Of a DNA stretch of 31,179 nt, positions 8,320-16,814 are shown piece after piece. The translations under genes were made by a program, and so were the position numbers. The stretch's first letter is position 1, and every line of letters starts with the position of its first letter. Source of the DNA: a virus; the IMG/VR virus record IMGVR_UViG_3300010297_002404, positions 1 through 31,179 of that record. One strand, 5' to 3'. A model generated the notes under the pieces. It did no database searches. It saw nothing but the letters and a program-made list of their open reading frames with translations, and was not told where the DNA came from.

Positions 8320-8612
8320 TGCTAATATCAGATATTTTCACTAATAATATTGATGAAGCCAAAATGATCTATGGTAAAAAAGGGCGTGAGGTGGTTAGAA
8401 AATACAGATGCACTTTTGGAAGAAAAAAAGGTAGGATTGTTTCTAATCCTAGTGTGTGTTCTGCACCATTGGATATTAAGAAAAGGCTTAATATGAAAAA
8501 AATGAAAGCCAGATTGGGTTCAAGATTAGTACGAAAAATTAAATTTACTAAGAGATTCAATCCAGCTTCAAAGCGTGTAGCGGCAATGAATAAATCATTA
8601 AGACGAAAATAA
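8319..8612 (+). CDS. Highly basic Cys-pair protein, paralogue B
   Basis: This 97-aa tandem copy of the preceding gene overlaps it by one base. It keeps the core YRCTFGRKKGRIV, then SNPSVC, and the basic C-terminus (RFNPASKRVAAMNKSLRRK). Its N-terminus MLISDIFTNNIDE is followed by AKM: the I-x-E|A form resembles the cleavage site used by T4-type prohead proteases to remove capsid-targeting peptides. That would make it a candidate internal head protein, though this rests on a four-residue motif. Confidence 0.65.
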   Translation: MLISDIFTNNIDEAKMIYGKKGREVVRKYRCTFGRKKGRIVSNPSVCSAPLDIKKRLNMKKMKARLGSRLVRKIKFTKRFNPASKRVAAMNKSLRRK

Positions 8613-8615
8613 TAC

Positions 8616-8647
8616 TTGATCTTTTTTAAATTTTTTGTTATTATAAT
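8616..8647 (+). promoter_or_regulatory. Possible promoter upstream of 8673 gene
   Basis: TTGATC (8616-8621) and a perfect TATAAT (8642-8647) are separated by 20 bases, longer than the ideal 17. A TTATTA at 8638-8643 would give 16. The gene at 8673 has AGGAAAGG 12 bases upstream as ribosome binding site. Confidence 0.35.
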
Positions 8648-8672
8648 AATATAACACATAGGAAAGGCCACA

Positions 8673-9380
8673 ATGAAAGTAAACACTACTACTGTAAACA
8701 GATCATATCCTGAGTATAAATCAATAAATGATGCATATGAACATTTTCGTTTAATTACAATTCTGTTTAAATATGACGGAGTTCCGACTGATTATTTAAA
8801 ACATATGAAGAAGCAAGTGGCCAAATTCAAGCATAAACTTGATAGGGTATCTGTAAACAAGATTAATGAAATAAGAACATTATTAAATGGATTAGAACAA
8901 TCATTTAGTGATAGTTTTAAAAAAATAGTTTCAGAATCTTCCAGTGACGAATCTTTTATTTTGGCATTAAAAACTAAGAAAAAAGACGACGGAGTTGTAA
9001 TTGGTAACTATTTTATTAAAATTATTAGTAACAATGATCGAGATAAAAAGTCATATACTGTTTTTGGACCAGATCGTACACCAATAATAACAGATTTATA
9101 TCTATATGAAGTTGCATATATTCTTGTTTATTATTTTCATAAAGGATTTGGGTTAGATAACCCAGAGGTTAACAGTCTAATGGACTTACATGCCGAATAT
9201 AAGAAGATTGCTAATAATTATAGCACTCAGAAATCTAGCTACGACGCTGTAAAATCAGACGATCCTAACTTAAATTATCATAAAAATATGGTATCAGGCT
9301 TAAAAAAGAGCTTAAATCAGGTGTACAGTCAGGTCAACAGTAAATATTCCCGTTTAATAAATCAAGAAAAGACTAAATAA
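8673..9380 (+). CDS. Unrecognised 235-aa helical protein
   Basis: The ATG at 8673 has GGAAAGG upstream. The product is largely helical with a central beta-rich segment (GVVIGNYFIKIIS, then KSYTVFGPDRTP, residues 108-140) and a charged C-terminal coiled-coil-like region (residues 165-230). No cysteines or membrane helices are seen. It is first in a tight run of genes (8673, 9385, 10235, 10566) with four-base gaps. No family is recognised. Confidence 0.65.
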   Translation: MKVNTTTVNRSYPEYKSINDAYEHFRLITILFKYDGVPTDYLKHMKKQVAKFKHKLDRVSVNKINEIRTLLNGLEQSFSDSFKKIVSESSSDESFILALKTKKKDDGVVIGNYFIKIISNNDRDKKSYTVFGPDRTPIITDLYLYEVAYILVYYFHKGFGLDNPEVNSLMDLHAEYKKIANNYSTQKSSYDAVKSDDPNLNYHKNMVSGLKKSLNQVYSQVNSKYSRLINQEKTK

Positions 9381-9384
9381 AAGT

Positions 9385-10230
9385 ATGAAACTAAACGATT
9401 TAACATCTAACTATGAAACACGTATAGCTCGAGTAAATCGATGGCTAGAAGAAACTTATGGTTTTAAAGTGTACGACAAAGTAAGTCTAGAAGAGCTGTA
9501 TAAAGTAAAAGCCGATTTAGACACTCAGCGTGAAAATTTAAAATTATCGCTTCCTTTTAATTCTTATCATCAACATCCGGAGTATGCAAAAAATATTTTG
9601 TTATCTGAAGCAGTTGTATTAATGATTGGTCAAATTGATGATTCAGAGATTGAAAAGTTAAAAGGGGATCATACTCACAGTTGTGGTTGTGATCATAGCA
9701 AACCGTGTGAATGTTCGAGCGATTGTGAATGCGGTTGTAATGCAGAACAGCCAGCAGTACAAAGCATGGAACCTGCAGAGTCTAAAGAAGTTGTAAAAGA
9801 GCAAGATGATCTTGAACAAGCAGAAGTTGTTCTTGCTTCTAAGCAACTAGTAGATGAAATGCAACAGATTATTGAAAAACTAGGTAAGATGCAAAATGAT
9901 GAGTTAGGTGCTATTGTTGATCAAATGACGTATCAACATGGGGCAGAAACTGCCGTTGCTTTTAACAATTCAGTTTCATCAGCATTAGAGAATTTATTAG
10001 TACTTGCAAGAGAAACAAAAGAATCACTAAACAACGAAGTTCTAAAACTTCAAGGGGAAGCACCAGCATCTAATATGGCATCTGTTGGTGACGAAGAAGA
10101 AATTGATTCAATTGATGATCAGATGGACGATGAAGAAGTTGAACCAGTTGATAGCGATATTTCAACAAATGGTGATGAAGCGGCTTCGGGTCCAGAAGAT
10201 GAACCACTAGGAAGAGCTAAGAAATCATAA
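9385..10230 (+). CDS. Acidic protein with metallothionein-like Cys/His insert
   Basis: Residues 1-92 are helical. Residues 96-118 hold an insert with seven Cys (100, 102, 108, 110, 114, 116, 118) and three His (96, 98, 104), a probable metal-binding cluster. Residues 145-230 form a helical domain (EQAEVVLASKQLVDEMQQII, then IVDQMTYQHGAETAVAF) of a type seen in marine T4-like phage hypotheticals. The C-terminal 45 residues are extremely acidic (GDEEEIDSIDDQMDDEEVE), as in scaffold, prohead-core or DNA-mimic proteins. The first ten residues match those of the 10235 product in pattern. A head-assembly role is inference. Confidence 0.65.
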   Translation: MKLNDLTSNYETRIARVNRWLEETYGFKVYDKVSLEELYKVKADLDTQRENLKLSLPFNSYHQHPEYAKNILLSEAVVLMIGQIDDSEIEKLKGDHTHSCGCDHSKPCECSSDCECGCNAEQPAVQSMEPAESKEVVKEQDDLEQAEVVLASKQLVDEMQQIIEKLGKMQNDELGAIVDQMTYQHGAETAVAFNNSVSSALENLLVLARETKESLNNEVLKLQGEAPASNMASVGDEEEIDSIDDQMDDEEVEPVDSDISTNGDEAASGPEDEPLGRAKKS

Positions 10231-10234
10231 TGCA

Positions 10235-10561
10235 ATGCGTTTACACGAATTAAACTCAAATTACTTTTCTCAAATCAGTATTGATGCGAAAAATCTTTTA
10301 ATGAGTCTTGTAGCTCAAGATAAAGATAGTATCAAAACACAAGAATTTATTGATGAACTAGAAACAATGGGACATTCTGTTACAGTCTCATCATTACAAG
10401 ATTTACTAAAAAATTCTAAATTAATACAAAGTGTAAATGACAAAGAAATAAAAATTAATAACAATTTAAATTTGACAACTTATAGCAAAGATGCTAAAAT
10501 GGATAATGAAAAAATAGTTGATAAGTTGGCAAGTAAATCATTAAACAAAGCAATAAAATAA
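10235..10561 (+). CDS. Unrecognised 108-aa protein sharing an N-terminal motif with its upstream neighbour
   Basis: The start at 10235 is four bases after the upstream stop. The N-terminus MRLHELNSNY parallels MKLNDLTSNY of the 9385 product (pattern M-basic-L-x-acidic-L-x-S-N-Y), while the rest differs. Residues 30-65 could form a small helical fold (FIDELETMGHSVTVSSLQDL) and the C-terminus is Lys/Asn-rich. A shared N-terminal sorting or partner-binding peptide is the simplest reading. Confidence 0.6.
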   Translation: MRLHELNSNYFSQISIDAKNLLMSLVAQDKDSIKTQEFIDELETMGHSVTVSSLQDLLKNSKLIQSVNDKEIKINNNLNLTTYSKDAKMDNEKIVDKLASKSLNKAIK

Positions 10562-10565
10562 AACT

Positions 10566-11240
10566 GTGACATTATTAGTAAACAAGTTCAATTACCATGA
10601 ACTTAAAAGAACAACAATCGAAGGCAAGAGACATTATCTAGATCCTAATGGTAATGCAGTTCCATCAGTGACAACAATTCTTTCACATATGAAAGATATG
10701 ACTGCTTTAAATAAGTGGAAAAAAAGAGTTGGTGATACTGAAGCACAACGTATTGTAACAGAGTCTGCAAATATAGGTACAATAACACATAAACATCTTG
10801 AAAATTATATTGTAGGTGAACCTCGGCCATCGGGCAATAATTTAATTTATCAACAAGCAAAACAGTTAAGTGATATAATTATTGAAAATGGAATGTCTGA
10901 TGTTAATGAAGTATGGGCAATAGAGCAAAGTTTATGTTTTCCAGGTCTATATGCCGGCACAGCTGATATGATTTGTGTACACAAAAATAAACCTGTTATT
11001 GGAGATTTTAAAACATCAAGACAAGTTAAAAAACGTGAATGGGTTGAAGATTATTTTATGCAGTGTGCCGCTTATGCTTTAGCACACAACGAATTATATG
11101 GTACTACTATTGATTCTGGGCTTATTTTTATAGTTTCACACTCAGGAGAATACCAAGAATTTATAGTGGAAGGCGAAGAATTTAAAAAATATACTGATCA
11201 GTGGCTTGATAAAGTAGAGCAATACTATAAAACAAACTAA
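10566..11240 (+). CDS. PD-(D/E)XK exonuclease (RecB/Cas4/MGME1-like)
   Basis: This is probably a single-strand or end-directed DNA exonuclease used in recombination or replication. The start is GTG at 10566. The nuclease signature is complete: H76 in THKHLE, E120 in WAIEQSL, D134 in GTADMI, D147-x-K149 in IGDFKTS, and Q166-x3-Y170 in QCAAYAL. This order is that of the RecB-like/MGME1 branch. At 224 aa it is a stand-alone nuclease without a helicase domain or a Cas4 Fe-S cysteine set. It closes the gene run from 8673. Family call is firm; substrate is not readable. Confidence 0.8.
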   Translation: MTLLVNKFNYHELKRTTIEGKRHYLDPNGNAVPSVTTILSHMKDMTALNKWKKRVGDTEAQRIVTESANIGTITHKHLENYIVGEPRPSGNNLIYQQAKQLSDIIIENGMSDVNEVWAIEQSLCFPGLYAGTADMICVHKNKPVIGDFKTSRQVKKREWVEDYFMQCAAYALAHNELYGTTIDSGLIFIVSHSGEYQEFIVEGEEFKKYTDQWLDKVEQYYKTN

Positions 11241-11269
11241 ATAACAGTATAGTTTTTAGGATATTAAAG

Positions 11270-12496
11270 ATGACAACAACGTATGTAAGATTAAAAAACA
11301 GAAGAGGAAATAGAGAAAATCTTCCACAACCTCTTGCTGAAGGCGAAATTGGGTTAGCCACTGACACTAGAGAACTGTTTATTGGTGCTGGATCACAGGA
11401 TTCAAAAAACCGAATGGTACAAGTGGATAGTTTTTTAAATGCTGAAGTACAAACACAATCTTTAATTGATACAAGACTTGTCATGTTTACTCTTGCTGGA
11501 ACACAAAGTTTTTTAGGTGATGGTATAAATGCAATTTCAACTGTATTAAACAGCAATGTTGCTTTAACATTACCAACAGGTAAAAGCACACCAGTTGACC
11601 CAGATGATATCACTGTTACAAAGTTTGATCTTAATAACAGTCCAACAACAATACCTAGTTCAAACTACACAGTATCAGTAGCAGGGTCTGATTTTATAGT
11701 AACATTTGTTTCAACAGCAATACCAGAAGCAAACAGCAAAATTGTAGTAACACCTTGGACGGTAAATGAAATTGTTTCTTCAGTTTCAAGTTCAGGACTA
11801 GGAGTTGAGACAAATCAAGATTTATCAAATAATGCATTGTACATAGACCTAACAACAGGAACTGGATTTGTTGATATCGGGTCAGGGACACAATCAACAT
11901 CAGCAACTACTTTAAGTGGATTAACTGAAATTGCATCTGCAAATGATAATGCTAATCTTAATATTAGAGGAACTATATCCGATCTTGGATATGCTTCAAG
12001 CAAATTAACAGTACCGGGCACATTATTAGTAGAAACAGATTCACCTACACAGGCTATACTATTATCTAAATTTTTAAACAAGGCACTTGGAACGTCACAA
12101 ACGTCAGTTGCAAGTAATATTAAAATTTTTACACAAGATTCAAAACCAGTGTTAGAAACAGATCAGTACATTGGACAAAATGGACTAATTAAATCTACTT
12201 TATCTGCTAACACTTCTTCCACAGTTTTTACATATGATGTCACATCAGAAAATACAATCATTGTTGATTATTCTTTAAAGATTAACAATGCTTACGCCGT
12301 AGGAACAATAAAGATTATATCTGACGGTGCAAACGTTGAATACATGGACGACAGAATTGAAACCAATGACACATCAGCAGTTGCATTTTCAACACCAAGT
12401 ATTTCGGGTACAGATATTAAATTATCTTATACTAATACGGATACAACTTACGATGCGTCTATGTCTTATGTATTAAAACGTTGGTTAACTTCCTGA
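11270..12496 (+). CDS. Fibre-like virion protein
   Basis: The N-terminus, with LPQPLAEGEIGLATDTRE at residues 17-34, is a peptide found at the head of many phage fibre and baseplate-attached proteins. The remaining 350 residues are Thr/Ser/Asn-rich, low in Cys and mostly predicted beta, as in trimeric fibres or receptor-binding tips. No enzymatic motif is seen. Upstream of the ATG lies TTAGGA and an AT-rich TATAGT motif. It is separated from nrdA by about 110 bases carrying a promoter. Host recognition is a reasonable inference; the precise position in the virion is not. Confidence 0.65.
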   Translation: MTTTYVRLKNRRGNRENLPQPLAEGEIGLATDTRELFIGAGSQDSKNRMVQVDSFLNAEVQTQSLIDTRLVMFTLAGTQSFLGDGINAISTVLNSNVALTLPTGKSTPVDPDDITVTKFDLNNSPTTIPSSNYTVSVAGSDFIVTFVSTAIPEANSKIVVTPWTVNEIVSSVSSSGLGVETNQDLSNNALYIDLTTGTGFVDIGSGTQSTSATTLSGLTEIASANDNANLNIRGTISDLGYASSKLTVPGTLLVETDSPTQAILLSKFLNKALGTSQTSVASNIKIFTQDSKPVLETDQYIGQNGLIKSTLSANTSSTVFTYDVTSENTIIVDYSLKINNAYAVGTIKIISDGANVEYMDDRIETNDTSAVAFSTPSISGTDIKLSYTNTDTTYDASMSYVLKRWLTS

Positions 12497-12526
12497 TAAA
12501 AAAATTAAATATTTCTAAAAGAGAGA

Positions 12527-12555
12527 TTGACAAATCTACTCTTGATGTCATAAAA
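12527..12555 (+). promoter_or_regulatory. Promoter upstream of nrdA
   Basis: A perfect TTGACA lies at 12527-12532, and ATAAAA (12550-12555) follows after 17 bases. A TATAAT at 12556-12561 is also present but 23 bases away. The leader is about 45 bases and includes TTGGAG just before the ATG at 12607. Together these make a host-sigma-dependent early or middle promoter plausible. Confidence 0.5.
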
Positions 12556-12606
12556 TATAATAAAATGAGGTAAATATAAGACAATACCTTCATTCTTGGA
12601 GCAAAA

Positions 12607-14949
12607 ATGAATAAGAACAACGATTTATATATTATAAAAAGAGACGGGCACAAAGAGTTACTCAATATTAGTAAAGTACAAAAAATGACTGAAGCGGCAT
12701 GCGAAGGTCTTACTGGTGTTAGTTCATCTGAAGTTGAAATGAATTCTGGATTACAATTTACAGACGGTATGACTACAAATGAAATTCAAGAAATTTTAAT
12801 TAAGTCTGCAAATGACTTAATAAGTTTAGAAGCACCAAATTATCAATATGTTGCGGCAAGACTTTTGCTTTATAGTCTGCAGAAGCATGTGTTTGGAAAA
12901 TTTACACCAACAGATGCACACACTCCTTTAAGATTTGTTGTTGCTAGAAACATTGAAAGAGGTGTGTATGATAGATTAATTTTAGAAAAATATAATGATG
13001 ACGAATGGAATAAATTAGATTCTTATATAAAGCACAATAGAGATCTTAATTTTACTTATGCTGGATTACGACAAATTGTTGACAAATATCTTGTGCAAGA
13101 TAGATCATCGGGTGCAGTATTTGAAACTCCACAATACATGTATATGATGATTGCGGCAACACTGTTTGCTGATTATCCAAAAGACACAAGATTAAAATAT
13201 ATTAAACGATATTACAATGCAGTTTCTGAATTTAAAATTAATATACCAACACCTGTTATGGCCGGTGTTAGAACACCAATGAGACAGTTTGCAAGTTGTG
13301 TTCTTGTTGATGTAAATGATACATTACCGAGTATCTTTAGTAGTGATATGGCAATTGGTAGATATATTGCACAACGAGCCGGAATTGGCATCAATGCAAG
13401 TAGAATTAGAGGTATCAATGCAAAAATCAGAGGCGGAGAAGTAGCACACACAGGTGTTATCCCTTTCCTTAAAAAGTTTGAAGCAACAGTGAGATGTTGT
13501 ACACAAAATGGTGTACGTGGTGGTAGTGCTACAGTTCATTTCCCAATTTGGCATCAAGAAATTAAAGATATTCTTGTGCTAAAAAACAACAAAGGTACTG
13601 AAGATAACAGAGTAAGAAGACTTGATTATTCAATTCAGTTATCAAAATTATTTTATGAAAGATTTTTAAATAATGAAGATATTACATTATTTTCACCGCA
13701 TGATGTGCCTGGACTTTATGAAGCATTTGGTACACCAGAATTTGATGAACTATATACATCTTATGAGCGTAAGAGATCAATTCCAAAAAAAACTATTTCT
13801 GCACAAGAACTGTTTGGAGATCTTTTAAAAGAACGAGCCGAAACTGGTAGAATTTACATCATGAATATAGATCATGCTAACTCTCATAGTTCTTTTGTTG
13901 ATAAAGTTAGTATGTCAAATTTGTGCCAAGAAATTACGTTACCAACAACACCAATTGAACATATTGATGGCGATGGTGAAATAGCATTATGTATTTTATC
14001 TGCAATAAATGTTGGATTAGTTAAAGAGCTTAGTGAACTTGAGGAACTTTGTGAGTTGGCGGTAAGAGCATTAGATGAAATTATTGATTATCAAAAATAT
14101 CCAGTTAAAGCGGCTGAGATTAGTACAAAGGCACGTAGAAGTTTAGGTATTGGTTATATAGGGTTAGCACATTATCTTGCTAAAAACCAAGTGTTATACA
14201 GTGATAAAAGTGCTTTAAAATTAGTGCATGAGTTAACTGAAGCATTTCAGTACTACTTGATAAAAGCATCAGTTGATCTTGCAAAAGAAAAAGGACAATG
14301 CGAATATTTTGAAAGAACAAAATATGCACAAGGTCTTTTACCAATTGATCATTATAAAAAAGATCTTGATGGTGTATGCAATACAAAATTAAAATTAAAT
14401 TGGGAAAAATTAAGAAAAGAAGTTAAACAAAATGGGATGAGACATTCTACATTGTCAGCACAAATGCCATCAGAAAGTTCTTCAGTTGTTAGTAACTCAA
14501 CAAACGGAATTGAACCGCCAAGAGCATATTTGAGTATTAAGAAAAGTAAAAAAGGTCCTTTAAAACAGATTGTTCCACAATACAGTCAGTTAAAGAATTT
14601 TTATACTTTGTTATGGGACATGCCTGGTAATGAAGGATATATTAATATAATTGCTGTCATGCAGAAGTTTTTTGATCAAGCAATTAGTGGTAATTGGAGT
14701 TATAATCCAACTCAGTATGAAAATAATGAAATTCCAACAAGTGTTATGTTTAAAGATCTTCTTACAACATATAAATTAGGATGGAAAACTAGTTACTATC
14801 AAAACACATATGATTTTAAAACTGATCCAGCTGAAATTGAAACACCGCCTATACAAAATGCGGCAGAAGAGTTTCCTACATTCGAACAAGAAGGAAAAAT
14901 ATTAGCTGACATTGAAGACGAAGCTAATTGTGAAGCATGTACTATATAG
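12607..14949 (+). CDS. nrdA: Class Ia ribonucleoside-diphosphate reductase, alpha subunit
   Basis: NrdA reduces ribonucleoside diphosphates to deoxyribonucleotides with the NrdB radical cofactor. An ATP-cone for allosteric activity control spans about residues 5-95. Active-site residues are intact: C231 and C462 as redox pair, and N438-L-C440-Q-E442 carrying the thiyl Cys and general base. YYQNT (near 735) provides the tyrosine pair of the radical path. The C-terminus ends in C775-E-A-C778, the shuttle cysteines, here spaced CxxC rather than the C-x4-C of E. coli. At 780 aa it is full length. nrdB follows after 23 bases. No glutaredoxin or thioredoxin gene is seen nearby, so host reductant is probably used. 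Confidence 0.95.
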   Translation: MNKNNDLYIIKRDGHKELLNISKVQKMTEAACEGLTGVSSSEVEMNSGLQFTDGMTTNEIQEILIKSANDLISLEAPNYQYVAARLLLYSLQKHVFGKFTPTDAHTPLRFVVARNIERGVYDRLILEKYNDDEWNKLDSYIKHNRDLNFTYAGLRQIVDKYLVQDRSSGAVFETPQYMYMMIAATLFADYPKDTRLKYIKRYYNAVSEFKINIPTPVMAGVRTPMRQFASCVLVDVNDTLPSIFSSDMAIGRYIAQRAGIGINASRIRGINAKIRGGEVAHTGVIPFLKKFEATVRCCTQNGVRGGSATVHFPIWHQEIKDILVLKNNKGTEDNRVRRLDYSIQLSKLFYERFLNNEDITLFSPHDVPGLYEAFGTPEFDELYTSYERKRSIPKKTISAQELFGDLLKERAETGRIYIMNIDHANSHSSFVDKVSMSNLCQEITLPTTPIEHIDGDGEIALCILSAINVGLVKELSELEELCELAVRALDEIIDYQKYPVKAAEISTKARRSLGIGYIGLAHYLAKNQVLYSDKSALKLVHELTEAFQYYLIKASVDLAKEKGQCEYFERTKYAQGLLPIDHYKKDLDGVCNTKLKLNWEKLRKEVKQNGMRHSTLSAQMPSESSSVVSNSTNGIEPPRAYLSIKKSKKGPLKQIVPQYSQLKNFYTLLWDMPGNEGYINIIAVMQKFFDQAISGNWSYNPTQYENNEIPTSVMFKDLLTTYKLGWKTSYYQNTYDFKTDPAEIETPPIQNAAEEFPTFEQEGKILADIEDEANCEACTI

Positions 14950-14972
14950 AGATAGAGAGATAAAGAAATAAA

Positions 14973-16073
14973 ATGACAAAGACTGTATTCAATAGAAATG
15001 ATATTGATTTTACAAAAGAGCCAATGTTTTTTGGCGAAGATCAAAATGTACAAAGATATGATGTTTTTAAGTATCCTGCACTGGATAAACTTAATCAAAC
15101 AATGTTGGGCTATTTTTGGAGACCAGAAGAAGTTTCATTACAAAAAGATAGAGCAGATTATCAAAACTTTCGTACTGAACAAAAACATATTTTTACAGCA
15201 AATTTAAAATATCAAACTCTGCTTGACTCAGTTCAAGGACGTGGACCATGTCTAAGTTTTTTACCTTATGTATCAAATCCAGAACTTGAAGGTTGTATTA
15301 TTACATGGGACTTTTTTGAAACAATTCATTCACGTTCATATACACACATTATTAAAAATGTTTATCCTGATCCAAGTGAAGTGTTTGACACAATCCTTGA
15401 TGATGAAGAAATTATTAAGAGAGCAATTTCAGTAACAAAAAATTATGATAGCTTTTCTGAAATAGCTCAAAATTATTTTGTTAAAGGTGTTGGGGATATT
15501 AAAGAAGTTAAACGTCAGTTGTATCTTGCAATGGTCAATGTAAACATACTAGAAGGTTTAAGATTTTATGTTTCGTTTGCTTGTACTTTTGCGTTTGGCG
15601 AACTGAAACTAATGGAAGGCAGTGCTAAGATTATTTCGCTTATTGCTAGAGATGAATCGCAACATCTTGCATTGTCAACACACATTATTAAAAATTGGCA
15701 ACAAGGTGATGACAAAGACATGTTAAAAATTGTTAATGAAGAAAAAGATAGTGTGTACAAAATGTTTAAAACGTGTGTAGAAGAAGAAAAAGCATGGGCA
15801 AGACATTTAATGAAAGACGGTACAATAATTGGATTAAATGAATTGTTGTTAGGAAGATACGTTGAATTTATTGCTAATAAAAGATTAAAAGCAATTGGGT
15901 TAGATCCAATATTTGATCAACCAATTACACAGAATCCATTGCCATGGACACAGCATTGGTTAAGCTCGGCTGGATTACAAGTGGCTCCTCAGGAAACTGA
16001 AGTAGAGAGTTATATTGTAGGTGGTGTAAAACAAGATGTTGAAAAAGATACATTTAAAGGATTTAAACTTTGA
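14973..16073 (+). CDS. nrdB: Class Ia ribonucleoside-diphosphate reductase, beta subunit
   Basis: NrdB houses the di-iron tyrosyl radical that starts catalysis in NrdA. Ligand residues match the E. coli set: D85 (QTLLDS), E116 and H119 (FFETIHSRSY), E194 (NILEGLRF), E228 and H231 (ARDESQHL). The radical Tyr123 in SRSYTHI is present, so this is a standard Ia rather than a tyrosine-less enzyme. Length is 366 aa, slightly under the E. coli protein. The gene follows nrdA in the same frame direction with an AG-rich spacer (GAGATAGAGAG). A 45-codon ORF starts three bases after its stop. Confidence 0.95.
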   Translation: MTKTVFNRNDIDFTKEPMFFGEDQNVQRYDVFKYPALDKLNQTMLGYFWRPEEVSLQKDRADYQNFRTEQKHIFTANLKYQTLLDSVQGRGPCLSFLPYVSNPELEGCIITWDFFETIHSRSYTHIIKNVYPDPSEVFDTILDDEEIIKRAISVTKNYDSFSEIAQNYFVKGVGDIKEVKRQLYLAMVNVNILEGLRFYVSFACTFAFGELKLMEGSAKIISLIARDESQHLALSTHIIKNWQQGDDKDMLKIVNEEKDSVYKMFKTCVEEEKAWARHLMKDGTIIGLNELLLGRYVEFIANKRLKAIGLDPIFDQPITQNPLPWTQHWLSSAGLQVAPQETEVESYIVGGVKQDVEKDTFKGFKL

Positions 16074-16076
16074 TTT

Positions 16077-16214
16077 ATGAAAAAAGGTATCTTTGCCAAC
16101 ATGGACGAAGAGTCGTTTGCTAAAATTAAAAAATTATTAGTGAACACAAAAAAAGAAAAATCAAAAAATAAACACAAAAAACAAAAAGGAAAAAATGTTA
16201 CAAGAAAAATTTAA
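16077..16214 (+). CDS. Possible 45-aa basic peptide after nrdB
   Basis: The ATG at 16077 lies three bases after the nrdB stop. The frame runs to TAA at 16212-16214 and overlaps the start of the next gene by 20 bases. The peptide begins MKKGIFANMDEESFAKIKKL and becomes almost purely Lys/Asn after residue 24. The only upstream ribosome-binding candidate, AAGGA near 16056, is far away. AT-rich sequence produces Lys runs by chance, so this may not be translated. Confidence 0.35.
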   Translation: MKKGIFANMDEESFAKIKKLLVNTKKEKSKNKHKKQKGKNVTRKI

Positions 16215-16503
16215 CAAAGATGATATAGTGGTATTTCGTACTGTAAGCAGTGATGAAGTGATTGCAAAAGTAATTGAAGAAAATGATATAAACTTAGTAG
16301 TATCAAAACCTCTTGCATTAGCACAAACACCACAAGGTATAGGTATGACATTTTATATGATTATGGCAGATCAAGATAGTACTTTTACATTTAACAAAAG
16401 TAGTATAATCACACTAACAAAAGCAAATAAACAGGCTGAAGAATCATATACAAAAAGTACATCAAAAATTGTTCAACCACCAAAATCACAGATTATAACT
16501 TAA
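16195..16503 (+). CDS. Sm-like-fold phage protein
   Basis: The 102-aa product starts at ATG 16195 with AAGGA seven bases upstream. Its strand pattern resembles LSm/Hfq barrels: DIVVFRTVSSDEVIAKVIEE (a bent strand pair carrying the Sm1-like GxEVxG/A turn), then LVVSKPLALAQTPQGIGM, then STFTFNKSSIITLT. Small proteins with this pattern are common hypotheticals in marine T4-like phages. An RNA-binding role would follow if it forms an Hfq-like ring, but oligomerisation and RNA-binding residues cannot be judged here. Confidence 0.55.
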   Translation: MLQEKFNKDDIVVFRTVSSDEVIAKVIEENDINLVVSKPLALAQTPQGIGMTFYMIMADQDSTFTFNKSSIITLTKANKQAEESYTKSTSKIVQPPKSQIIT

Positions 16504-16531
16504 TAAATAATACTATTATTAAGGTATAACT

Positions 16532-16810
16532 ATGACACTACCAGTAACAAGATTAGGTGATTTATGTACAGGACATGGTCCATGTCCTCCAAGACCAAGC
16601 AACGGTGCAAGTCCAAATGTTTATGCAAATAATATTGCAGTACATAGACACACTGATGGATGGTCAGTTCATTGTCTTCATGGAAGTACATTGTCTGCAG
16701 GTTCCGGAACAGTGTTTGCTAATGATTTAGGTGTTGGTAGAATTACTGACCCTGTTGCTTGTGGAAGCACAGTGCAAACGGGCAGTCCAAACGTATACGC
16801 AGGAAAATAA
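16532..16810 (+). CDS. PAAR-domain tail spike tip protein
   Basis: PAAR proteins cap the central tail spike of contractile phages and type VI secretion systems, forming a sharp metal-stabilised cone (T4 gp5.4 role). The 92-aa product has the family features: TRLGDLCTGHGPCPPRP at the start, paired VHRHTDGW and HCLHG histidines/cysteine for zinc, an SGTVFANDLGVGRITDPVACG middle segment, and a repeated SPNVYA(N/G) turn at both ends. Length matches single-domain PAAR tips. It supports a contractile-tail (myovirus) assignment. The following gene starts four bases later. Confidence 0.85.
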   Translation: MTLPVTRLGDLCTGHGPCPPRPSNGASPNVYANNIAVHRHTDGWSVHCLHGSTLSAGSGTVFANDLGVGRITDPVACGSTVQTGSPNVYAGK

Positions 16811-16814
16811 CATT

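Noticed and set aside
16731-16814. Upstream extension of the 311-aa protein into the PAAR gene
   Set aside because: The added 28 codons are the PAAR gene read in another frame; ATG 16815 gives a clean four-base gap.
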